From Sandaracinaceae bacterium (GTDB lineage Bacteria; Myxococcota_A; Polyangia; Polyangiales; Sandaracinaceae), in contig JANWYL010000177.1 of NCBI GenBank assembly GCA_025056955.1, positions 1-6,400 of the forward strand: DNA of 6,400 nucleotides, given 5' to 3'. A program made the position numbers and the translations under genes. The stretch's first letter is position 1, and each line of letters starts with the position of its first letter. Below are positions 1 through 5,508 of the stretch, piece by piece. The notes below the pieces were generated by a model. The model worked only from the letters and a program-made list of their open reading frames with translations. It was not told where the DNA came from and made no database searches.

Positions 1-34
1 AGCTCAAGGATGATGGGCAAGGAGGAGCCAGTGT

Positions 35-68
35 CGATGGGCATGCCGTTGAGGGCTTGCGCCCATCG
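35..68. repeat. Inverted repeat, 8-bp perfect stem
   Basis: CGATGGGC (35-42) and its exact complement GCCCATCG (61-68) enclose an 18-nt loop. A second copy of GATGGGCA lies at 12-19, 24 bp before the copy at 36-43, so the right arm could pair with either. No U-tract follows, so a standard intrinsic terminator is unlikely. The role is unknown. It could be an RNA leader structure for the transporter gene or chance. Confidence 0.4.
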
Positions 69-70
69 GG

Positions 71-87
71 ATTCACTCCTAGTGAAT
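71..87. repeat. Inverted repeat ATTCACT-cct-AGTGAAT next to the GTG start
   Basis: This is a perfect 7-bp inverted repeat with a 3-nt loop, ending 4 nt before the GTG at 92. It occupies the place where a Shine-Dalgarno sequence would lie, and no purine-rich SD is visible on the plus strand. As RNA it would form a hairpin directly ahead of the start. As DNA it could be a short operator. No motif typical of a preQ1 riboswitch was recognised. Symmetry is seen; function is inferred. Confidence 0.45.
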
Positions 88-91
88 TGAT

Positions 92-778
92 GTGCCCTTC
101 GTTCTTGACCTGCGCCAAAAAGTGTACGTGAGCCTCGTCGGCCTTTTCATCACCACCTTGCTTGTGGCTGATCTGGTGGCCGGAAAGTACTTTGTTTTCA
201 TGGGGCTCGAAATGTCGGCTGGAACAGTCACCTTTCCTGTTGCCTTCGTACTCACAGACGTGGTCAATGAGTACTATGGCAAAAAAGGCGCCCGCTTTAT
301 GACAGCCGTAGGGATGGCCATGCTGGTAACCGCCTTTTTGCTGATCGCCCTGGCCCGCAAGCTTCCTCCTTCGCCAGGCACTTTCATCCCAGAGTCTTCC
401 TTCCAAGACGTGTTTGGCATGACACCGCGCCTGGTATTCGCTTCTCTTAGCGCTTACCTCATTTCTCAGCTCCTTGATATCCACACCTTTGCTCTCTTTA
501 AGCGGGTGACAGAGAGCCGTCACCTCTGGCTTCGGGCCCTGGGCTCAACGGCCCTGAGCCAAGTCGTCGACACTGCGGTCGTCACCTTTGGAGTGATGGT
601 TGGCAGTCGAGAACTCGGTGAAATCGGCCAAATCACTTTGATTCAGTACCTCTACAAAATCGCAGTGGCCATCGTTCTTACGCCACTCTGTTATCTTGCC
701 CACGGAATCATCACGGGCAAATTGGGAATCGACCCCATGCCTCACCTCGAGGGGGTTGAAGCAATAAAGCATGTTTAG
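92..778 (+). CDS. yhhQ: Queuosine precursor transporter, YhhQ/VUT family
   Basis: This is an integral membrane protein of 228 residues, a usual length for the family. E. coli YhhQ imports the queuosine precursors preQ0 and preQ1 for tRNA wobble-base modification. The family signature is clear: DVVNEYYGKKGAR (residues 56-68) after a hydrophobic stretch, SQLLDIHTF (125-133) and LSQVVDTAV (155-163). About six hydrophobic segments are visible, near residues 11-36, 43-60, 68-89, 113-135, 148-171 and 182-207. The reading frame has a TGA at 83-85, so the first usable start is GTG at 92. GTG at 122 or 128 are alternatives, but the residues between, including DLRQK, fit the family's short N-terminus. 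No Shine-Dalgarno is evident, and a palindrome sits directly upstream. The gene converges on the glycosyltransferase gene, and the two stop codons overlap. The family assignment is firm; the exact substrate is inferred from the family. Confidence 0.9.
   Translation: MPFVLDLRQKVYVSLVGLFITTLLVADLVAGKYFVFMGLEMSAGTVTFPVAFVLTDVVNEYYGKKGARFMTAVGMAMLVTAFLLIALARKLPPSPGTFIPESSFQDVFGMTPRLVFASLSAYLISQLLDIHTFALFKRVTESRHLWLRALGSTALSQVVDTAVVTFGVMVGSRELGEIGQITLIQYLYKIAVAIVLTPLCYLAHGIITGKLGIDPMPHLEGVEAIKHV
775..778. other. Overlapping convergent stop codons
   Basis: The four bases TTAG serve both strands. TAG at 776-778 ends the plus-strand transporter, and TTA at 775-777 reads as TAA and ends the minus-strand glycosyltransferase. 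The two genes therefore have no intergenic space at their 3' ends. Any terminator for either transcript must lie inside the opposing gene. I saw no clear hairpin plus U-tract near the junction. Confidence 0.9.
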
Positions 779-1995
779 CCACTTTTTGAGCTCCTTATCG
801 CCTCTTCGAAAGAATAGAGGAGGCTTTGCGCTGTTCGACGCACGTCATGGTTGGCAAGCACTGCCTCCCGACCAGCCAGGCCCATGATGCTCAAAATCGG
901 TGCAGGAGTGGTAAGGGCCTCCTTCATTGCAGAAGCAAGCGCCGAGGCCGAGCCTGCCGGCACAAGCCAACCCGAACGCCCTGGGGCCACAAGTTCTGGG
1001 ATACCACCCACGAAAGTGGCAATAACCGGACGCCCAAGCGCCATCGCCTCCATGAGCACCACGGGTAAACCTTCTGCAAAGCTCGAAAGCACAAAGGCCC
1101 TTGAGCCAATAATCGCCTTTCGCACCCCGCTACCAGGCAAAGCCCCTGGCAAGTGCACACGTCCTTCAAGACCCCACCTTTTGATCGCTTCCTCAAGCTT
1201 CTTTCTCATCTCGCCCTCTCCCACAAGCACCAACTCCACCTCAACCCCCTCTTTGTGTAAAATGCCAATCGCCTCGACCAACAGAAGCTGCCCCTTTTGG
1301 GGAGCCAGTCGACCGACGCTCACAAAACGAGGCACTTCAGGCACGGGGGTGGGAGGGCACTCGAGATCCTCTGGCTCTAGACCACACCGGATAACCCGAA
1401 CCTTGCCCCAATCTTCTGGCCTTGCCCAACGAAGAAGTTGGCTTTTGCCAAAGTTCGAAATTGCCACCACAAAAGAGGCATGGGCGATCTTTTCACCAAG
1501 CTTTAGACCAATTGGCCGATCGAATTCATCGGGGCCGTGCACAGTAAAGGAAAAAGATGGCCCCCCCAACAGATGCGCAAGCAAAGCAACCATCGCAGAA
1601 TTCGTCCCAAAATGCGCGTGGAGATGCTCAATTCTTTCTTCCCTCATCCACTCGCAAAGAAGGCAGGCCTCAAGAAAATAGGCAGCGTGGTACAACAAAC
1701 CCCGGTCAGAGCGAAAGCCCAGCCGAGAGGCTGCCCCAAGCGCCCGAGCAAAGCGCAAGGGTTCGCGAAGCGACAAACGCTCAGAAGCCCTTAGAAACGC
1801 CCACAGTGGCTCATCCAAAATCACACGGGTGCGTCTTGATTCTTCAACATCGTCCGGATCAACAAGGGCTCCCCGTTGCCTCCTAACGGAGTAGCGGAAC
1901 ACCTGCACACCCAGGGACTCGAGCGCTCGGATTTCGCGTCGAATGAAGGTGTGGCTCACAGCAGGATACTCGGTCACAAGGTAAGCAAGGCGCAT
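775..1995 (-). CDS. Glycosyltransferase, GT4-like (GT-B fold), WcaL-type
   Basis: This is a predicted cytoplasmic or membrane-associated retaining glycosyltransferase of 406 residues that adds a sugar from a nucleotide donor during polysaccharide assembly. The N-terminal Rossmann half starts with a motif common in WcaL-like enzymes, YLVTEYPAVSHTFIRREIR (residues 5-23), and contains HAHFG (127-131) and VHGPDEF (152-158). The C-terminal half has VGRLAPQKG (227-235) with the donor-binding lysine K234, and the E-x7-E motif E308 to E316 within FAEGLPVVLMEAM. No signal peptide or membrane span is seen. The frame is open further upstream to 2091, but that would run through the 3' end of rmlD and add 32 residues unlike the family. 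The ATG at 1995-1993 matches family N-termini and lies 7 nt past the rmlD stop. A GAGG (2011-2008) sits 12 nt ahead of it, a rather long spacing. It is last in the rml operon. Donor and acceptor cannot be read from sequence; rhamnosyl transfer is only a guess from context. Confidence 0.88.
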   Translation of the reverse strand: MRLAYLVTEYPAVSHTFIRREIRALESLGVQVFRYSVRRQRGALVDPDDVEESRRTRVILDEPLWAFLRASERLSLREPLRFARALGAASRLGFRSDRGLLYHAAYFLEACLLCEWMREERIEHLHAHFGTNSAMVALLAHLLGGPSFSFTVHGPDEFDRPIGLKLGEKIAHASFVVAISNFGKSQLLRWARPEDWGKVRVIRCGLEPEDLECPPTPVPEVPRFVSVGRLAPQKGQLLLVEAIGILHKEGVEVELVLVGEGEMRKKLEEAIKRWGLEGRVHLPGALPGSGVRKAIIGSRAFVLSSFAEGLPVVLMEAMALGRPVIATFVGGIPELVAPGRSGWLVPAGSASALASAMKEALTTPAPILSIMGLAGREAVLANHDVRRTAQSLLYSFEEAIRSSKSG

Positions 1996-2002
1996 GGCAA
2001 AT

Positions 2003-2887
2003 TCATGCCTCAAGACGAGAAAGCACATGAGCGAGATTGGTGGTCCAGTGAGGCATGGGCCCCAAAAGCGCCTCGGTCTCCGAAAGGTCAAGCACGCTAT
2101 AGGCCGGCCGCCTGGCTGGGCTTGGCCACTCGGCGCTCGTGCAAGGCTCCACCCTTACATGGCCCTCAAGCCCTAGCCCCCTCACAACGGCCTGAGCCAG
2201 CTCAAACCACGTGCATTCGCCGCCGTCACACACATGAAAAATGCCTTGGGCATTGCGCTCAATCAGAGCAAGTGTCGTGCGAGCCAAATGCTCAGCACTC
2301 GTTGGCCTTCCACGCTGATCATTGACCACGCGGAGCCTTGCGCCCTCCATCGCACAGCTTGCAATCGTTCGCACAAAATTTTTGCCCCAAGGGGCATAGA
2401 GCCAACTCGTTCGAACCTGCAAGGCCTCACAACCGCTTCGCAAAAGCCACCGCTCCCCCAGGGCTTTGCTGCGTGCATAGGCATTGCCTGGAGCAATTGG
2501 GGCATCAACCCGGTAAGGAGCCTGCGAGCGGCCATCAAAAACGTAATCTGTCCCAAAATTCACCAAAAACGCTCCGATTCTCCGCGCAAGCTCAGCCAGT
2601 CGACGCACGGCGTAAGCGTTTACGGCAAAAGCCAATTGCTCACGCGCTTCAGCTCCGTTGACATCCGTATATGCTGCACAATTCAAAATGAGTTGGGGAC
2701 GCAACTTTTCGATCAATTCAAAGCAACGATCTTTAAGCAAGTCGAAATCGGGACGAAGCCCCGGAATAAAATGAGTGTTTCGTTCGCTCAATTCCTTAAC
2801 AAATGCACGCCCAAGCATGCCGCTTGCACCAATCAGCAAAATTCGATGTTCTCCGAATCCTTTTTCAAATTTTTTTTTATGGTGCAT
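2003..2887 (-). CDS. rmlD: dTDP-4-dehydrorhamnose reductase
   Basis: RmlD reduces dTDP-6-deoxy-L-lyxo-4-hexulose to dTDP-L-rhamnose with NAD(P)H, the last step of the pathway. The protein is an extended SDR of 294 residues as called. It has the nucleotide-binding loop GASGMLG (20-26), NCAAYTDVNGAE (69-80), FGTDYVFDG (111-119) with catalytic T113, and the catalytic pair Y137-x3-K141 in YARSKALGE. RTSWLY (159-164) is also typical. The ATG at 2887 overlaps the rmlC stop by 11 nt, which suggests translational coupling. The start is doubtful. It gives a lysine-rich leader of about 14 residues before RILLIGASG, where most family members begin almost directly. No SD precedes the ATG. A GGAG lies downstream, ahead of an in-frame TTG at about residue 17, but that TTG would trim the first beta strand. 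Codons 4-6 form an A9 run. The function is secure; the start is uncertain. Confidence 0.92.
   Translation of the reverse strand: MHHKKKFEKGFGEHRILLIGASGMLGRAFVKELSERNTHFIPGLRPDFDLLKDRCFELIEKLRPQLILNCAAYTDVNGAEAREQLAFAVNAYAVRRLAELARRIGAFLVNFGTDYVFDGRSQAPYRVDAPIAPGNAYARSKALGERWLLRSGCEALQVRTSWLYAPWGKNFVRTIASCAMEGARLRVVNDQRGRPTSAEHLARTTLALIERNAQGIFHVCDGGECTWFELAQAVVRGLGLEGHVRVEPCTSAEWPSPARRPAYSVLDLSETEALLGPMPHWTTNLAHVLSRLEA
2870..2878 (-). other. A9 homopolymer at the rmlC stop / rmlD start
   Basis: Nine consecutive T on the plus strand read as A9 on the coding strand. The run begins within the rmlC TAA stop and gives three AAA codons (residues 4-6) in rmlD, followed by TTT. Runs of this length can cause RNA polymerase slippage or replication errors. 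A one-base change here would put an ATG-started rmlD out of frame but would leave rmlC untouched. Confidence 0.85.
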
Positions 2888-3434
2888 ATTGAGGAAGCAA
2901 ACTCAAATCGATTTCAGACAATTTCGGATTTCGCGCATCTTTTGGGGAAAGGATTGGCTCTTTCCATGGCCAAGCAATGCCAATCGTTGGGTCATTCCAA
3001 GCAATTCCGATTTCGCAATTCGGATCGTAAAATTCTGTGCACTTGTATGCAAAAAGGCATCGTTCACTGAGCACCATAAAGCCATGGGCAAAGCCTGGGG
3101 GAATCCAAAGCTCACGCAAGTTCTCTGAACTGAGCTCAACTCCAACCCACTTCCCAAAAAAGGGCGATCCGACACGTACATCCACGGCCACATCAAAAAC
3201 GCATCCCTCCACCACCCACACAAGTTTGCCTTGACTCTTCGGATGCTGAAGGTGAAGGCCTCGAAGCACCCCACGGTGGGAAAAAGAAAGGTTATCCTGC
3301 ACAAAATCCAGTGTGATCCCTGCCTCCCGACAGCGTTCTCGGTGGTAAGTTTCGGCAAAAAAGCCCCGCGCATCGGTGATTCGCTTTGGTTCAATCACAA
3401 GCACGCCAGGGAGGTCGGTTGTGAACACCCGCAT
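2877..3434 (-). CDS. rmlC: dTDP-4-dehydrorhamnose 3,5-epimerase
   Basis: RmlC epimerises dTDP-4-keto-6-deoxy-D-glucose at C3 and C5 and is a cofactor-independent cupin enzyme. The called protein is 185 residues, the standard family length. Family landmarks are present in order: DARGFFAETY (21-30), FVQDNLSFSHRGVLRGLHLQ (44-63) with catalytic H61, GCVFDVAVDVR (77-87), PPGFAHGF (112-119) with H117, FAYKCTEFY (128-136) with the acid tyrosine Y130, and IGIAWNDPTIGIAWP (142-156). The frame is open to 3548, but that would overlap rmlA by nearly 100 nt and add residues foreign to the family. The ATG at 3434-3432 follows a strong GGGGG at 8-nt spacing and gives the usual MRVFTTDLPG-type N-terminus. 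It lies 17 nt after the rmlA stop and overlaps rmlD at its 3' end. Confidence 0.95.
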   Translation of the reverse strand: MRVFTTDLPGVLVIEPKRITDARGFFAETYHRERCREAGITLDFVQDNLSFSHRGVLRGLHLQHPKSQGKLVWVVEGCVFDVAVDVRVGSPFFGKWVGVELSSENLRELWIPPGFAHGFMVLSERCLFAYKCTEFYDPNCEIGIAWNDPTIGIAWPWKEPILSPKDARNPKLSEIDLSLLPQYAP

Positions 3435-3442
3435 TTTCTCAT

Positions 3443-3449
3443 CCCCCTT
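3443..3449 (-). promoter_or_regulatory. Shine-Dalgarno site deciding the rmlC start
   Basis: On the minus strand this reads AAGGGGG and ends 8 nt before the ATG at 3434. It supports the short start over the longer in-frame extension into rmlA. It partly fills the 17-nt gap between rmlA and rmlC. Confidence 0.7.
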
Positions 3450-3451
3450 CT

Positions 3452-4333
3452 TCAGAGTTGTTCCTTGGCCAACTCCAAAAGATACTGACCATAAGTTGTT
3501 TGAGCGAGGGGCCTGGCCAGTTCGAGCAATGCATGCACATCGATCCATCCTTTGCGAAAGGCAACCTCTTCAGGGCAAGCGATCTGGAGGCCTTGCCGCT
3601 CTTGAATCGTCTGCACAAAATGAGCAGCCTGCAGTAAAGACGCAGGTGTCCCCGCATCAAGCCAAGCCACTCCTCGCCCAAGCCGTTCGAAGTGGAGCTT
3701 TCCCATCTCGAGGTACAGGCGGTTGAGGTCAGTGATTTCGAGCTCCTCTCTTCGGCTTGGCTTAAGGGTGCGAGCCAGCGCAACCACGTTTTCATCGTAA
3801 AAATAGATGCCAACGACCGCATAGTTCGACTTGGGATGAGCGGGCTTCTCCTCGATGCCCACGATCCTCCCCCGCTCGTCAAATTCAGCCACGCCATAGG
3901 CACTTGGATTCTTTACCCAATACCCGAAAATTGTGGCCCCTTCTTTTCTGTGGTTTACCTCTTCGAGAAGAGCCGGCAAGCCATGGCCGTAAAAAATGTT
4001 GTCTCCCAGGATCAAAACACTTGGGCTTCCTCGGATAAACTCTTCTCCAATCAAAAACGCTTGCGCCAACCCCTCAGGTCGGGGTTGCATCGCATATTCA
4101 ATCCGCATGCCCCACTGCGCACCATTCCCAAGAAGGTTTCGAAACAGAGGCTGGTCGTGGGGGGTCGTGATCACCAACACCTCGCGAACCCCGGCCAACA
4201 TGAGGGTTGTGAGGGGGTAATAAATCATCGGCTTGTCGTATACAGGCATGAGCTGCTTGCTCACAGCCTTGGTCATCGGATGGAGACGAGTGCCACTTCC
4301 GCCAGCCAGGATGATCCCTTTTCTCTCCGTCAT
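3452..4333 (-). CDS. rmlA: Glucose-1-phosphate thymidylyltransferase
   Basis: RmlA couples glucose-1-phosphate and dTTP to give dTDP-glucose and pyrophosphate, the committed step to dTDP-rhamnose. The protein has 293 residues, matching the family. The nucleotide-binding loop GGSGTRLHPMTK (11-22) is followed by KQLMPVYDKPMIYYP (26-40), EGLAQAF (87-93), GDNIFYG (110-116) with metal ligand D111, EEKP (161-164), EITDLN (199-204) and WLDAGTP (224-230) with metal ligand D226. These ligand positions agree with characterised RmlA enzymes. The ATG start at 4333 has GGGAG (4342-4338) only 4 nt upstream, a short but usable spacing. The gene begins 15 nt after the rmlB stop. RmlA enzymes are usually inhibited by dTDP-rhamnose. 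That is family knowledge and not visible here. Confidence 0.96.
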   Translation of the reverse strand: MTERKGIILAGGSGTRLHPMTKAVSKQLMPVYDKPMIYYPLTTLMLAGVREVLVITTPHDQPLFRNLLGNGAQWGMRIEYAMQPRPEGLAQAFLIGEEFIRGSPSVLILGDNIFYGHGLPALLEEVNHRKEGATIFGYWVKNPSAYGVAEFDERGRIVGIEEKPAHPKSNYAVVGIYFYDENVVALARTLKPSRREELEITDLNRLYLEMGKLHFERLGRGVAWLDAGTPASLLQAAHFVQTIQERQGLQIACPEEVAFRKGWIDVHALLELARPLAQTTYGQYLLELAKEQL

Positions 4334-4348
4334 CGCTCTCCCAACTGA

Positions 4349-5419
4349 TTAACTCAGACGCTTTCGCCGCCCGTAGTTTGCCTCGATCCACTCGAGGTAA
4401 GCACCGCTTCGGACAGCATCCACCCACCTTCTGTTCTCGATGTACCACCGGACAGTCTTTTCAAGGCCACTCTCAAAAGATTCCTTGGGGCGCCACCCGA
4501 GCTCCCTCTGGATCTTCGATGCATCGATGGCGTAGCGCAAATCATGGCCAGGGCGATCCTCCACAAAGGTTTTGAGCGCGAGCAACTCTTCGACCGAGGC
4601 TCCCGTGTGCTTGGCCACAATTTGGCAAAGGGCATCAACCACATCGATGTTGCGACGCTCGCAATGAGCACCGATGTTGTAGCTTTCGCCATTCCGCCCT
4701 TTTTCGATCACCACTCCGATCGCATCAACATGGTCCTCGACGTAGAGCCAGTCCCGCACATTGAGCCCCCTCCCGTAAATTGGAAGCGGCTTGCGCTCAA
4801 GAAGGTTGAGGATCATGAGAGGAATGAGCTTCTCAGGAAATTGACGTGGCCCATAGTTGTTGGAACTGTTCGTGATCCGAAAAGGCAAACCATAGGTCTT
4901 GCCGTAGGCCCGGACGAGGTGATCACTTGCAGCCTTTGTCGCGGCGTAGGGGCTCGACGGATCATAGCGGCTCTCTTCGCTAAAACGCCCTGTGGGACCA
5001 AGCGAACCAAACACCTCATCAGTTGAAACATGATGAAACACCCGCCCATCCACCACGCTTCGCCCTCGCATCCAATGCCTGCGAGCAATCTCAAGTAAGT
5101 TGAAGGTACCTTCGACATTGGTTTGCACAAAAGCACGAGGGCCAAGGATGGATCGATCCACGTGAGACTCTGCTGCAAAGTGCACGATAATATCGGGCGG
5201 GCACTCCACAGCCAACCGTTCCAGTGCTTCAAAGTCGCAAATATCTATGTGCGCAAGTCGGTAATTTGGGGCATTTGCAATGGGCTCAAGCGACAATGGA
5301 TTTGCCGCGTAGCCAAGCTTATCGATGTTGACAAAGTACCAGTTGGGTCGCTCAGGAACAAAGCGCAAAAGAAAATTTGAACCAATAAAGCCAGCGCCTC
5401 CTGTAACCCATACGTTCAT
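4349..5419 (-). CDS. rmlB: dTDP-glucose 4,6-dehydratase
   Basis: RmlB converts dTDP-glucose to dTDP-4-keto-6-deoxyglucose using tightly bound NAD+ and is an extended SDR of 356 residues. The NAD loop TGGAGFIGS (6-14) opens the protein. HFAAESHVDRS (80-90), STDEVFG (132-138) with the T133-D134-E135 triad, and the catalytic Y158-x3-K162 in YAATKAASD follow. NYGPRQFPEKLIP (188-200), RDWLYVEDH (222-230) and RPGHDLRYAID (289-299) line the sugar-nucleotide site in the family. The ATG at 5419 has GAGGA (5432-5428) at 8-nt spacing, and the N-terminus MNVWVTGGAG needs no extension. It is the first gene of the minus-strand operon, divergent from the polymerase-like gene, so the promoter for all five genes should lie in 5420-5508 or just beyond. 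Confidence 0.97.
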   Translation of the reverse strand: MNVWVTGGAGFIGSNFLLRFVPERPNWYFVNIDKLGYAANPLSLEPIANAPNYRLAHIDICDFEALERLAVECPPDIIVHFAAESHVDRSILGPRAFVQTNVEGTFNLLEIARRHWMRGRSVVDGRVFHHVSTDEVFGSLGPTGRFSEESRYDPSSPYAATKAASDHLVRAYGKTYGLPFRITNSSNNYGPRQFPEKLIPLMILNLLERKPLPIYGRGLNVRDWLYVEDHVDAIGVVIEKGRNGESYNIGAHCERRNIDVVDALCQIVAKHTGASVEELLALKTFVEDRPGHDLRYAIDASKIQRELGWRPKESFESGLEKTVRWYIENRRWVDAVRSGAYLEWIEANYGRRKRLS

Positions 5420-5450
5420 ATTTGGATTCCTCAGTGGTTGTGGTGCTTGT

Positions 5451-5466
5451 TTAAGCTGGGTTAAGC
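5451..5466. repeat. TTAAGC direct repeat at 10-bp spacing
   Basis: TTAAGC occurs at 5451-5456 and again at 5461-5466, with TGGG between the copies. The 10-bp period places both on the same DNA face, as expected for a dimeric regulator binding tandem half-sites. The left copy is also the right arm of GCTT-gttt-AAGC (5445-5456). It may be an operator for either divergent unit, but two hexamers could also be chance. Confidence 0.35.
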
Positions 5467-5494
5467 AGTATCGCTACCTGCCTTTAGACAAGGG

Positions 5495-5500
5495 TATACT
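5495..5500 (+). promoter_or_regulatory. Candidate -10 box TATACT for the polymerase-like gene
   Basis: TATACT differs from TATAAT at one base and ends 8 nt before the ATG at 5509. A start of transcription at normal distance would fall at about 5507, leaving almost no leader. No good -35 is seen at 17-nt spacing (5472-5477 is CGCTAC), and there is no extended -10 TG. It is therefore a candidate only. Confidence 0.35.
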
Positions 5501-5508
5501 CAAAACAC

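Larger units (their letters stand above)
1..91. other. Leader or intergenic stretch upstream of the transporter gene
   Basis: No gene can be supported here. On the plus strand one frame is open from the window edge to a TGA at 88-90, but its translation looks unlike any protein I know. On the minus strand a frame is open from upstream through the window edge and contains an ATG at 44-42, giving about 14 residues beginning MPIDTGSS. That could be the start of a divergent gene or chance. What is visible is two perfect inverted repeats, annotated separately. The stretch is cut by the window boundary, so a real neighbour cannot be excluded. Confidence 0.4.
775..5419 (-). other. Putative operon rmlB-rmlA-rmlC-rmlD-glycosyltransferase
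   Basis: Five minus-strand genes follow each other with gaps of 15 and 17 nt, an 11-nt overlap and a 7-nt gap, so a single transcript is the simplest reading. The four rml genes make a complete dTDP-L-rhamnose pathway, and the terminal glycosyltransferase fits as a sugar-using enzyme. No internal promoter or terminator is obvious in the gaps, which are too short for one. Confidence 0.85.
5420..5508. promoter_or_regulatory. Divergent promoter region between rmlB and the polymerase-like gene
   Basis: These 89 bp separate two head-to-head transcription units and should hold both promoters. The sequence shows a TATACT on the plus strand at 5495-5500, a TTAAGC direct repeat at 5451-5466 and the rmlB Shine-Dalgarno at 5428-5432 on the minus strand. 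No convincing -35/-10 pair could be seen for rmlB. On the minus strand TTGTCT (5489-5484) and GATACT (5470-5465) are only 13 nt apart, too close for a standard sigma-70 promoter. Confidence 0.6.

Noticed and set aside
35..68. Intrinsic terminator of an upstream gene
   Set aside because: No T-rich tract follows the stem on either strand.
35..91. preQ1 riboswitch ahead of the transporter gene
   Set aside because: The context is attractive, but I could not find the conserved preQ1 aptamer sequences, only simple hairpins.
851..1681. Plus-strand open frame of 276 codons opposite the glycosyltransferase
   Set aside because: It lies wholly antisense to a gene with clear GT4 motifs. Its translation is rich in Ser, Pro, Arg and Thr with no domain pattern, as expected for a shadow frame.
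1996..2091. N-terminal extension of the glycosyltransferase to 2091
   Set aside because: It would overlap the last 89 bp of rmlD and add 32 residues absent from the family. The ATG at 1995 gives the conserved N-terminus.
2234..3070. Plus-strand open frame of 278 codons opposite rmlD and the end of rmlC
   Set aside because: It spans two strongly recognised minus-strand genes and has no recognisable motif of its own.
3435..3548. N-terminal extension of rmlC to 3548
   Set aside because: It would overlap rmlA by nearly 100 nt. A strong GGGGG Shine-Dalgarno and a family-like N-terminus support the ATG at 3434.
3692..4348. Plus-strand open frame of 218 codons opposite rmlA
   Set aside because: It is antisense to the conserved rmlA catalytic regions and has no family features.
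92..5419. Functional link between queuosine precursor transport and rhamnose synthesis
   Set aside because: The genes are convergent, not co-transcribed, and belong to unrelated pathways; adjacency alone is not evidence.
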